50,606 nucleotides of DNA from Acidobacteriota bacterium (GTDB lineage Bacteria > Acidobacteriota > Blastocatellia > Pyrinomonadales > Pyrinomonadaceae): NCBI GenBank assembly GCA_023436495.1, contig JAEZIT010000015.1, positions 1 through 50,606 on the forward strand, in the 5' to 3' direction. The notes beneath the pieces were generated by a model. The model ran no database searches and was not told where the DNA came from. It was given only the letters and a program-made list of their open reading frames with translations. Positions 31,967-39,768 of the stretch are shown piece after piece. The position numbers and the translations under genes are program-made. Position 1 is the stretch's first letter. Each line of letters starts with the position of its first letter.

Positions 31967-32330
31967 TTACGCGGTCATTCGCCTCGTCCCGCGGGTCGAA
32001 CGCGAGGAATTTCTTAACGTCGGCGTCATTCTCTACGCGCAGGAAGACGTATTTCTCGGTAGCGCATTCTTCCTCGACGAAACGCGTCTCTCGTGCTTTT
32101 CAACGACGCTGACGCTCGAAGAGATCCGCGATCACCTCGCCGCGTTTGAACGCATCTGCAGCGGCGGCCCCGGCTCCGGCCCGATCGGTGCCCTCTCACC
32201 CGGCGAACGCTTCCGCTGGCTCACCGCTCCGCGCAGCACCATTGTCCAAACCTCGCCCGTCCACACCGGCCTAACGGCCGATCCCGCCGCCACGCTTGAA
32301 CACCTGATGCAGAGATTAGTGAGGACCTGA
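31944..32330 (+). CDS. DUF3037 family protein
   Basis: A 128-residue protein with the DUF3037 pattern: YAVIRLVPRVEREEFLNVGVILYA near the N-terminus, then RLSCFSTTLTLEEIRDHLAAFERIC, and FRWLTAPRSTIVQTSPVHTGLT. Function is not established. The start overlaps the upstream HipA-like gene by 23 bases, which strongly suggests translational coupling and a shared task. GGAGG ahead of the ATG serves as ribosome binding site within the overlap. It may act as the partner or substrate of the kinase-like protein; that is inference. Confidence 0.83.
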   Translation: MQEKRSFDYAVIRLVPRVEREEFLNVGVILYAQEDVFLGSAFFLDETRLSCFSTTLTLEEIRDHLAAFERICSGGPGSGPIGALSPGERFRWLTAPRSTIVQTSPVHTGLTADPAATLEHLMQRLVRT

Positions 32331-32432
32331 CCACATAGTATCGATCTGACCAGATAAGCTCGCCAGGCCCCTGGAATTTAAAGGCTGACACATTTTCCCG
32401 CGCCGATTCGCGTATCGGTTGGAGAAATTGAT

Positions 32433-33155
32433 ATGGCAGCAAATATACAAACCTTGCGAAGGCCCTCCGACAGGGCACTTTATCTCACCGCGGCGGCGGC
32501 ATTTCCGCTGATCGTCCTTATTGGCTATTTCAGGACATACTACGGCCGGCCTCTTTTCGATCTGCCGCCGTTCGCCAATTCGCTAGTGCACTTTCACGCG
32601 GTGGTGATGACGGCTTGGGTCCTTTATTTCACGACACAGATCGCGCTTGTTCGCACTAAAAATCTTAAGCTCCACATGACAATGGGCTTCGTCGGCATAG
32701 GGCTAGCGGCTCTCGTCGTCGTGGTGGGGATGGTCACGGCCTGGGATTCGCACATCATCCGCCAAACGGCTCCGGCGGGAATGCACCCGCACGCGTTTTT
32801 CATCGTGCCGGTGTTGGACATGCTCTATTTCCTCGTCGTGTTCGCCGCCGCGATCTATTACCGGAAACGGCCGGCCGAACACAAATCTCTCATGCTGATG
32901 ACGGCGATAAATTTCAGCCCGGCGGCGATAGCACGCATGCCTCTTCTGCCGCCCGATCTGATGATGATCCAATGGCTGGTCTTCCCGTCACTGCTCGGCA
33001 TCGCCTGCTTCGCCTGGTACACATGGCGTCACCGCAAAGTTAACTGGGCCTTCGCGATCGCCCTCACCGTCTTTGTCGTTTCCGGACCGCTACGCATCGT
33101 AATCTCCGGAACCGAAACCTGGCTCGGCTTTGTAGGCTGGCTCGCTGCACTCTAA
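32433..33155 (+). CDS. Multi-pass membrane protein of unknown function
   Basis: A 240-residue integral membrane protein. About seven hydrophobic helices can be marked: 18-36, 47-70, 80-104, 119-141, 148-165, 178-194 and 205-235. Histidines occur in or next to helices (NSLVHFHAVVMTAWVLY and KLHMTMGF), which might bind haem or a metal, but no family is recognised. GGAGAAATTGAT precedes the ATG. It follows the DUF3037 gene by about 100 bases and faces the convergent GGDEF/EAL gene. Coding character matches its neighbours. Confidence 0.72.
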   Translation: MAANIQTLRRPSDRALYLTAAAAFPLIVLIGYFRTYYGRPLFDLPPFANSLVHFHAVVMTAWVLYFTTQIALVRTKNLKLHMTMGFVGIGLAALVVVVGMVTAWDSHIIRQTAPAGMHPHAFFIVPVLDMLYFLVVFAAAIYYRKRPAEHKSLMLMTAINFSPAAIARMPLLPPDLMMIQWLVFPSLLGIACFAWYTWRHRKVNWAFAIALTVFVVSGPLRIVISGTETWLGFVGWLAAL

Positions 33156-33160
33156 CATGT

Positions 33161-33184
33161 TCGACGGGCCGCGCGGTCCGTCGA
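33161..33184. terminator. Hairpin between convergent genes
   Basis: TCGACGGGCC (33161-33170), loop GCGC, GGTCCGTCGA (33175-33184): a 10-bp stem with one G-T pair. It lies 5 bases after the stop of the membrane protein gene and about 85 bases beyond the convergent GGDEF/EAL stop. No T tract follows on either strand, so intrinsic termination is only possible. Confidence 0.5.
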
Positions 33185-33268
33185 CCCTCCTGCCATGCCG
33201 ACCTCAATAACGACTAACTGATATACGAACCGCCGTCGGCGCACGGTCGATCCGCGAGCAAAACTCGC

Positions 33269-35431
33269 TTATTGACTTTGCAACCCTGGCTTCCCCGCGA
33301 CGTCCCAGAACATTCTCCCGGTCCCGGCCGGCCCGCCCGCAACGGTTTCCTGGATCAACAGTCTCGCTTTATCCGCGTCAAGCGGCTTTGATATCCAGTA
33401 TCCCTGCCCAAAATCACATTCCATTTGCCGCAGGCACTCGAACTGTTCCAATGTTTCTATTCCCTCGGCGACGACCTTCATTTTCAAGCTTCGTGCCAGT
33501 TTGATGATCGTGTGCACTATCTCGTAGTTCTCCGCACTCTCGTTCATCGCTCCCACGAACGACCGGTCGACCTTCAGGTAGCTGAACGGGAGGCGATGAA
33601 GATAACTCAACGAAGAATATCCCGTTCCGAAATCGTCGAGGCTGAATTCGATCCCGGACCTTCGTATGTTATTGATTACCACGAGTGCGCGCTCACTGTT
33701 CTCCATAATGTGGCTTTCCGTTATCTCCAGTTTGAGGCTGTCGGACGTAAGCCCGGTCGACCGAAGCGCCATCGCAACCACCTCGGCCAGGTCGGGTTGT
33801 CGAAATTCCTTGCTGGAAAGATTTACGCTCACCTGTAAAGATGCTGCGGCCGGATCGGACTCTTGCCATTCACGAAGCTGGCGGCAGCTCTCCCATACGG
33901 CCCATTTCCCGAGCTCAAGAATCAATCCGTTCTCTTCCGCAAGAGGTATGAATTCCATCGGGGAAACCATCCCGCGTTTCGGGTGCTGCCATCTCATCAA
34001 TGCCTCGAAACCGGTAAGCCCCCCCGATTCAATATTTACAATAGGCTGATAATGAAGGCAGAACTCTCCCCGTTCGATGGCCGCGCGCATGTCGGTTTCA
34101 AGCCGCAGTTTCCGGCTTGCACGTTCGTGCATCGAATCGTCGAAAATGCGATATTGGGCCCTTCCTGTGTCTTTTGCACAGTACATCGCGATATCGGCAT
34201 CGCGGATCATGTCTTCTGCTCTCTCGTGTTTGGAGGTGCTAAGTGCGACCCCGATGCTGGTGCTTATGAATATGTCCCTTTCACCGAGCTTGAATGAATT
34301 TTTCAGGTCATTCAGGATCCGCTCGGCGACGAGCAGTGCCTCCGCCGCCGTCGCAAGTTCGCTGAGCAGTATAACGAACTCGTCACCGCCAAACCTTGCC
34401 ACCAGATCGCCCGGCCGCACGCAGGTTTCCAACCTCCGAGCGATCGCCCTCAATAAGTTGTCACCTTCCGTGTGGCCCAGCGAATCGTTGACCACCTTGA
34501 ATCGGTCGAAATCAAGATATAGAACGGCGTAGGCGTTGCTGTGCCGGCCTTTGCCGCGTTCGATGGTCAATTTCAGGTGTTCTACAAACAAAGTTCTGTT
34601 CGCCAATCCGGTCAACCCGTCGTGAAATGCATCAAAGAGGAGCTTTTCTTCCGCGAGCTTTCGATCGGTAATGTCGCGCTTTGATCCGCGGTAACCAATA
34701 TGTTTCCCTTTGGGATCGAACATCGGAACGGCATTGCTCTCCAGAAAGCGGATGTCGCTGTTACGGCTGACGCACCTGAACACTTGCTGCGACCATCCCC
34801 GAACATTGGCGGCGGCGTTGCGGAGCACGTCTTCTGCCAATTGCCGGTCATCCTCGTCAGTAATATCCGTGGCATACATCCCGACGACTTCATGAGCGTC
34901 ATAGCCCAGGATATGTTTTACCGCCGGATTGCTGTAGGTGATCCGGCCGGCCGTGTCGCATGCCCATATCCATTCGTTCGTGGTCTCGACGATCGAGCGG
35001 AACTTCTCTTCGCTTTCCCGCAAGGCCGTAAGGGCGGCCTCTCTCGCCCTGCGCGATTCCCAGGTTTCCAACGCGTTTATCACCGCCGACGGCAGCCGCG
35101 TGAGGCTCGTTTTTAGGATATAGTCCGCTGCTCCCTGCTTCATACACTCGACCGCCAACTCTTCCGTCAGCGAGCCGGTGCATAGTATGAACGGCCTGTC
35201 GATGTTCGCTTCCTTGAGCAGTTGCAGGGCCTCAAGCCCGTTGAACTGCGGGAGAGTATAATCGGATAGGATCAGATCAGGATCGAATCGTTTTAGTGCA
35301 TCAAGAAACTGATCCTTTGTCTCCACTCTTTCGAATTCAAATTTCAGGCCGGCGCGGTGCAGTTCGCGGACAGCGAGATCGGCGTCCGTCTGCCGGTCTT
35401 CGAGAATTAGGATTTTCGGTTCTTTTTTCAC
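33269..35431 (-). CDS. REC-PAS-GGDEF-EAL cyclic di-GMP signalling protein
   Basis: A 720-residue protein able in principle to make and degrade cyclic di-GMP. Domains: receiver (about 5-120, Asp57 in LILSDYTLP), PAS (about 140-260), GGDEF (about 265-430, intact GGDEF at 348-352, with the inhibitory RxxD at 339-342 five residues before it), and EAL (about 445-700; FEALMRWQ, DDFGTGYSS). Both catalytic signatures look intact. The start is GTG at 35431. It is the last gene of an operon after a single-domain receiver and a membrane histidine kinase, which likely phosphorylate its receiver. Which activity dominates cannot be told from the sequence. Confidence 0.94.
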   Translation of the reverse strand: MKKEPKILILEDRQTDADLAVRELHRAGLKFEFERVETKDQFLDALKRFDPDLILSDYTLPQFNGLEALQLLKEANIDRPFILCTGSLTEELAVECMKQGAADYILKTSLTRLPSAVINALETWESRRAREAALTALRESEEKFRSIVETTNEWIWACDTAGRITYSNPAVKHILGYDAHEVVGMYATDITDEDDRQLAEDVLRNAAANVRGWSQQVFRCVSRNSDIRFLESNAVPMFDPKGKHIGYRGSKRDITDRKLAEEKLLFDAFHDGLTGLANRTLFVEHLKLTIERGKGRHSNAYAVLYLDFDRFKVVNDSLGHTEGDNLLRAIARRLETCVRPGDLVARFGGDEFVILLSELATAAEALLVAERILNDLKNSFKLGERDIFISTSIGVALSTSKHERAEDMIRDADIAMYCAKDTGRAQYRIFDDSMHERASRKLRLETDMRAAIERGEFCLHYQPIVNIESGGLTGFEALMRWQHPKRGMVSPMEFIPLAEENGLILELGKWAVWESCRQLREWQESDPAAASLQVSVNLSSKEFRQPDLAEVVAMALRSTGLTSDSLKLEITESHIMENSERALVVINNIRRSGIEFSLDDFGTGYSSLSYLHRLPFSYLKVDRSFVGAMNESAENYEIVHTIIKLARSLKMKVVAEGIETLEQFECLRQMECDFGQGYWISKPLDADKARLLIQETVAGGPAGTGRMFWDVAGKPGLQSQ

Positions 35432-35492
35432 TTTCTCGTACTGTTCGTATCTATTGTTTCGGCCCGGCGGAGCGCTGCCGGTTGCAGATCGC

Positions 35493-35933
35493 TTATTTGG
35501 ATGTTTCGTTCAGTAGAAGCCAGTAAAACCCGAGATCGGTGACCGCTTTCACGAACGCTTCAAATTCCACGGGCTTGACGATGTAACTGTTTACCCCGAG
35601 TTCGTAGCACCTGTTGAGGTCGGTATCCTCGCGCGACGAGGTCAACACGACCACAGGTATTGCTTTGGTTCGCCTGTCGCCTTTCAAGCGCTCCAGAACC
35701 TCGATTCCGTTCACTTTCGGGAGCTTCAGGTCAAGGAGAATGACTTTCGGCGTGTTCTCGATATTGCGTCCTGCATAAGATGCTTCGCCGAATATAAAAT
35801 CCAACGCCTCGGCCCCGTCCTTTGCGTGCAGCACGCTGTTGGCGAGATTGTTCTTCCTTAATGCCCGCAGCGTAAGTTCGGCATCATTCGGGTTGTCTTC
35901 CACAAGGAGTATCTCGACTTCATTATTGACCAT
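35493..35933 (-). CDS. Single-domain response regulator (Rcp1-like)
   Basis: A 146-residue stand-alone receiver without an output domain. The acidic pocket is VEDNPND, the phospho-acceptor aspartate lies in VILLDLKLPKVNG, and the conserved lysine in SYIVKPVEFEAF. This subgroup (Rcp1 type) is often paired with phytochrome-like PAS kinases and passes phosphate onward or acts by protein contact. GGAGAT lies just before the ATG. It sits between the membrane PAS kinase (23 bases upstream) and the REC-PAS-GGDEF-EAL gene (61 bases downstream), so it probably connects the two. Confidence 0.93.
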   Translation of the reverse strand: MVNNEVEILLVEDNPNDAELTLRALRKNNLANSVLHAKDGAEALDFIFGEASYAGRNIENTPKVILLDLKLPKVNGIEVLERLKGDRRTKAIPVVVLTSSREDTDLNRCYELGVNSYIVKPVEFEAFVKAVTDLGFYWLLLNETSK

Positions 35934-35956
35934 TTTTCATCTCCTTTTTTGCGTAA

Positions 35957-38212
35957 TCATTTTTGCGGCAGCGAAAAATAGAAGGTGGCGCCTTCATCGA
36001 CGACACCTTCTGCCCAAACCCGTCCGCCGTGACGTTGTATCACTCGGTGAACGATCGCCAATCCGACCCCGGTGCCCTCAAATTCTTCAGGGCTATGAAG
36101 CCGCTGAAAAACCTGGAATAACTTATTTGAATACCTCATATCGAAACCTACACCTTGGTCCCGAACAAAATAGACGTTCTCGCCATTTTCGCTGTACGAT
36201 CCGACCGTGATGTCGGCGCCGAAGTTCTTTCCCGAATACTTGAGGGCATTCGAGAACAAATTCGCGAGCACCTGTCGCATCAATGCGATATCGCCGCTCG
36301 CGGGCGGCAGATCGTCGATGTTGAACGGATTTGAGCCCGCATCTGGATACAGTTCCCTGCTGACCGATTCGGCCAACTCTTTCATATCTATCTTCGTGGA
36401 CTCGATCTCTTTGCGGCCGAGACGTGAGAAAGCAAGAAGGTCGTCGATCAGTATGCCCATATTCTGAGCATTGGTGCGGATCACATCGAGCACGCGCCTT
36501 CCTTCGTCATCGAGGCCTCCCGTGTAATCTTCGACAAAAATGCGTGCAAACCCGTCTATCGCCCGCAGCGGCGCGCGAAGATCGTGCGACACCGAGTAGC
36601 TGAACGATTCGAGTTCCTTGTTTGCGGCTTCAAGCTGAGCGGTGCGCTTGGCTACGCGGTGTTCCAACGTCTCATTCAGTGTGCTTAGTGCTTCTTCCGC
36701 CCGTTTCCGTTCGGTTACGTCGTTCGCCAATACAAGCCTCGAAGACTTCCCATCGAATACGAAATCGTGGGAACTTATCTCCACATCGATGATGGTGCCG
36801 TCCCGTTTTTGATGTTTCCAAACTTTGCGCCCCTCATATTTGGAACTCCTTTTCGCAACGTCTTCGAGCAATGCCGGAATATTCTCGGGCGGACGGATGT
36901 CCTTGATCGTCATGGAGAGGAATTCCTTTTCCGAATACCCGTAATGAAAGACCGCCGCGTCGTTAACCGCTAGGAATTCGAGCGTGCCGAGATCATAGAC
37001 CCACATGGGTACCGGATTGTTTTCGAACAAATTGCGGTACCTTTCCTCCGATTCCAGCATTGCCGCATCAGCCTGTTTACGTTCGGTGATGTCCCTGTTC
37101 GTTTGCAGCACGATCCAGCGGCCGTCGAGCTCGATCAGTTGGCAGCGGCTCTCCGCGATAACCTCTGTCCCGCTCTTCGTCCGTTGCCGCACTTCGCCTG
37201 TCCACCAGCCGCTGCGTTTTAGTTCAGAGAGGAACTCGTCAAAAGAAACCGGAAATTTCGATTTCAACAGATCGAATCCCATACGCCCCAAGGCTTCTTC
37301 GCGGCTGTAGCCGTAAAGAAGTTCGCTGCCCGAATTCCATTCAATGATCCCTCGATCGACGTCCCAAACGAAAATCGATTCATAGGACTGTTCGATAAGC
37401 ATTGCCTGCCGGCGCAAACTGTTTTCCGCTCGTTTTTTCTCCGAGACATCGCGGAATACCAAAATGACGCCGATGATCTCTCCGCCCACTCCGCGGATCG
37501 GAGCTCCGCTGTCGTCGATCGGAACCTCGTTCCCATGCCTTGATATCAGAACCGCATGGTTGGCCAACCCGACGGCGGTGCGCTCGCGCAGAACTTTAGC
37601 GACCGGATTTTCAAGCGCCTGTCTCGTGATGGGATTAATTATGTTGAATACCGCGCCCAAGTGCCGATCGAGGGCTTCTTCGGTTCGCCAACCGGTCAAA
37701 GCCTCCGCGGCGGGGTTCATGAAAGTGATTACTCCGTTCACGTCCGTAGCGATCACGGCTTCGCCAATGCTGTTGAGCGTCACGCGAAGCCACTCTCTCC
37801 GTTCCGTGGACCGCTTCTCGGCGTTTCGCCGCGAACTCACCAACAATACGAGCAGCACGTAAAACGACATTACGCTTACGTGGCCGAATATGTACTGTCC
37901 AAGCGAGGTGTTCGGCGGGGGTATAGGATTAGATAGTATTGTGACAGTTTCGAAAATGATGCCGACCAGCAAACCCGGGCCGCGTCCGCCGTACCAAGCC
38001 GGCACCAACAAGGCGAAAACGACCAGCATCACCAAGTTGAGTTTGATCGAATAGTGGTCGAGAACTAATGATATGCCGATCGTCACGGCGCACGACAACA
38101 AAGCTAGTCCATATCGGAATGCATTTGAGCCCATGAACGTAGCTGCCGAGGTACTGTCCAACCAGGTCTCCCACCTCGTCTTCTTATCGCCTTGCGTTTG
38201 TTCAGCTAACAT
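35957..38212 (-). CDS. Membrane histidine kinase with DUF4118-like sensor region and three PAS domains
   Basis: About 751 residues from the preferred ATG at 38212; an upstream GTG at 38290 adds 26 residues without features. Four transmembrane helices (about 27-120) include PAWYGGRGPGLLVG, which resembles the KdpD-like DUF4118 segment. Three PAS domains follow (NSIGEAVIATDVNG; YESIFVWDVDRG; NPVPMWVYDLGT), then a HisKA box SYSVSHDLRAPLRAI and an ATPase domain (NALKYSG, DQGVGFDM, GTGVGLAIVHRV). It is the first gene of the cascade with a receiver and a GGDEF/EAL protein. The PAS domains may bind a small molecule; no ligand residues can be assigned. Confidence 0.9.
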   Translation of the reverse strand: MLAEQTQGDKKTRWETWLDSTSAATFMGSNAFRYGLALLSCAVTIGISLVLDHYSIKLNLVMLVVFALLVPAWYGGRGPGLLVGIIFETVTILSNPIPPPNTSLGQYIFGHVSVMSFYVLLVLLVSSRRNAEKRSTERREWLRVTLNSIGEAVIATDVNGVITFMNPAAEALTGWRTEEALDRHLGAVFNIINPITRQALENPVAKVLRERTAVGLANHAVLISRHGNEVPIDDSGAPIRGVGGEIIGVILVFRDVSEKKRAENSLRRQAMLIEQSYESIFVWDVDRGIIEWNSGSELLYGYSREEALGRMGFDLLKSKFPVSFDEFLSELKRSGWWTGEVRQRTKSGTEVIAESRCQLIELDGRWIVLQTNRDITERKQADAAMLESEERYRNLFENNPVPMWVYDLGTLEFLAVNDAAVFHYGYSEKEFLSMTIKDIRPPENIPALLEDVAKRSSKYEGRKVWKHQKRDGTIIDVEISSHDFVFDGKSSRLVLANDVTERKRAEEALSTLNETLEHRVAKRTAQLEAANKELESFSYSVSHDLRAPLRAIDGFARIFVEDYTGGLDDEGRRVLDVIRTNAQNMGILIDDLLAFSRLGRKEIESTKIDMKELAESVSRELYPDAGSNPFNIDDLPPASGDIALMRQVLANLFSNALKYSGKNFGADITVGSYSENGENVYFVRDQGVGFDMRYSNKLFQVFQRLHSPEEFEGTGVGLAIVHRVIQRHGGRVWAEGVVDEGATFYFSLPQK

Positions 38213-38674
38213 CTTGACACCGATGAGCAAAAAGCTATTCGTTGACGGATGATCGCGTGATTTCGGCGCGCGTGCATATGCTTGGCGCACTGACTAAATA
38301 TGTCTGGCTATTTGATTATTGCCGAAGTGACAGCTGGGAATCGTCAAGCTGGGTCGCTTTCGGCGAGCTCTTCGCTTCCGAACTTTACAGCGGGATATTG
38401 CTGTCTGCCACCGAAGCGAGAAAACGTGCAGCGGCGAAAGGAGTTACGGGTGCTGGGAGCGATCAAACCCGATATAATTCTGACGGCGGTTCCAGGCGTT
38501 GTCAACCCTTTTCCCGTCGGCCTAGAGGACAAGAAGGAAGTTGCGGGCAATGAAACGCAGCTTCAACATAGAAAACAAGAGACTTATCTCGACTGACAAG
38601 ATTGCCCAAAGGCCAGCCAGAAGCTCGTCTGAACCGGCTCTCCGGACGTAAATCTCAAAAAAGGACAAAAAAAT

Positions 38675-38706
38675 AGGACATCGCCGGAGAGATGGTGCGA
38701 TGTCCT
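38675..38706 (-). terminator. Orphan intrinsic terminator on the minus strand
   Basis: AGGACATCGC (38675-38684) pairs perfectly with GCGATGTCCT (38697-38706) around a 12-base loop. On the minus strand the stem is followed by ATTTTTTT and a second T-rich run. No gene ends here on the minus strand, so the terminator points to an untranslated transcript coming from the right. Confidence 0.7.
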
Positions 38707-39000
38707 CGTGCCACTGATGGCTGATAATAAAGGGCTTCGGAACGAACTTTGAATTCCGATACAACAGTTTTGGTCCGATTCGAAGTGAGGCTTCGGGTCA
38801 ATTATCGGTCCAACGGACAGGGAACCGTGTGGGTCCGGCCCTCTGATCCGTCTTGGTCAGCCGGGGTGTAGGCTTTTTGCCCTAAATTTTCAATTCCATC
38901 AGTGGTAAGCGCCGTTTATCTGAGCCGATAAATTGTCGCTCACCTATATATGCACGAAAAAGGACCAAAAGGGATAATGGAAAAGAAATTTTTTTTTTCG
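38697..39000 (-). ncRNA. Candidate small RNA ending at the orphan terminator
   Basis: The only support is the strong terminator at 38675-38706, the absence of a coding frame to its right on the minus strand, and one internal hairpin at 38781-38795 (CGAAG/CTTCG). The 5' end is unknown; I set it loosely by the T-run. I tried to fit 6S RNA, tmRNA and RNase P RNA from memory and saw no characteristic match. It may be a novel RNA, or the terminator may be a relic of a lost gene. Confidence 0.25.
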
Positions 39001-39073
39001 TAAACTCTAGGTGGAGAATTGCGCTTCCACTCCGAGCCCGATTTTTGGGGACTTTGACCGATTTCGGCACCTA

Positions 39074-39661
39074 ATGATTCGAAGAGAGGAGATAACGGAA
39101 ATGCTGGCCGCCTGGAACAACGGCGACACGGCATCGCTCGAGAGCGTCTTGCCGCTTGTCGAGGTTGAGCTTCGCCGCATCGCGCGTATCTATATGTCGC
39201 GCGAAGCCGTGGGCCACACCCTGCAGACGACGGCGCTGCTAAACGAAGCATATCTGAAGCTCCTTGCCCAAAATAACCCGAACTGGGAGAGCCGAGCCCA
39301 TTTTTATGGCATTGTGTCCAATATTATGCGACAGGTGCTAATAAATTACGCCCGCGACCGCGTAGCACAAAAACGCGGCGGCAAGGACGTTCAACACGTT
39401 CCGCTCAATGAAGAGCTGCTGCTCACGGATGAGCGTTCCGCCGACCTGATCGCGCTTGACGAAGCACTTAAGGAGCTATCACATTTCGACCCGAAGAAGA
39501 GCCAGATCGTTGAATTGAAATGCTTTGGCGGCCTGACCCATGAGGAGATCGCCGAGGTCCTAAACCTGAGCGTGCCAACCGTTAAGCTCTACTGGCGGAT
39601 CGCACGCGCATGGCTCGCGAGCGAGATCAGAGGCGACCATAGTCTGACCGAACCGAAATAA
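39074..39661 (+). CDS. ECF sigma factor of the Sigma-70_ECF/TIGR02999 type, lacking the acidic region 2.2 motif
   Basis: A 195-residue sigma factor from the preferred ATG at 39074 (an in-frame ATG at 39011 would add 21 residues). Region 2 reads EAVGHTLQTTALLNEAYLKLL; the usual acidic DAED stretch is replaced by a threonine-bearing segment (Thr49, Thr52, Thr53). Region 4 has FGGLTHEEIAEVLNLSVPTVKLYWRIARAWL, an intact helix-turn-helix. A membrane Ser/Thr kinase gene follows after about 108 bases in the same direction. In ECF43 sigma factors with kinase partners, phosphorylation replaces the missing charge; a similar mechanism here is inferred. Confidence 0.92.
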   Translation: MIRREEITEMLAAWNNGDTASLESVLPLVEVELRRIARIYMSREAVGHTLQTTALLNEAYLKLLAQNNPNWESRAHFYGIVSNIMRQVLINYARDRVAQKRGGKDVQHVPLNEELLLTDERSADLIALDEALKELSHFDPKKSQIVELKCFGGLTHEEIAEVLNLSVPTVKLYWRIARAWLASEIRGDHSLTEPK

Positions 39662-39768
39662 TTTTTTGGATGACATTATCGGTTTCGGTCAATTTCCGTG
39701 CAATTAAATATTGAGATGCCTTCATGCAATTCCAACGCCGGAGCTTTACCTGACCGGTCAGTGAATCA

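Larger units (their letters stand above)
38213..39073. other. 861-base gene-free region between divergent genes
   Basis: No convincing gene was found. Short open frames at 38300-38596 (plus) and 38522-38764 (minus) have no recognisable features. The stretch contains a terminator-like hairpin (38675-38706), a CGAAG/CTTCG hairpin at 38781-38795, and a run of 10 T at 38989-38998 that could act as an UP-like element for the sigma factor gene. It must hold the promoters of the histidine kinase (minus) and of the ECF sigma (plus). A minus-strand small RNA is possible. Confidence 0.5.

Noticed and set aside
38300..38596. 98-codon plus-strand frame in the gene-free region
   Set aside because: No domain, signal peptide or convincing ribosome binding site; kept as non-coding.
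38522..38764. 80-codon minus-strand frame over the orphan terminator
   Set aside because: A strong terminator hairpin lies within it, which argues against translation through the region.
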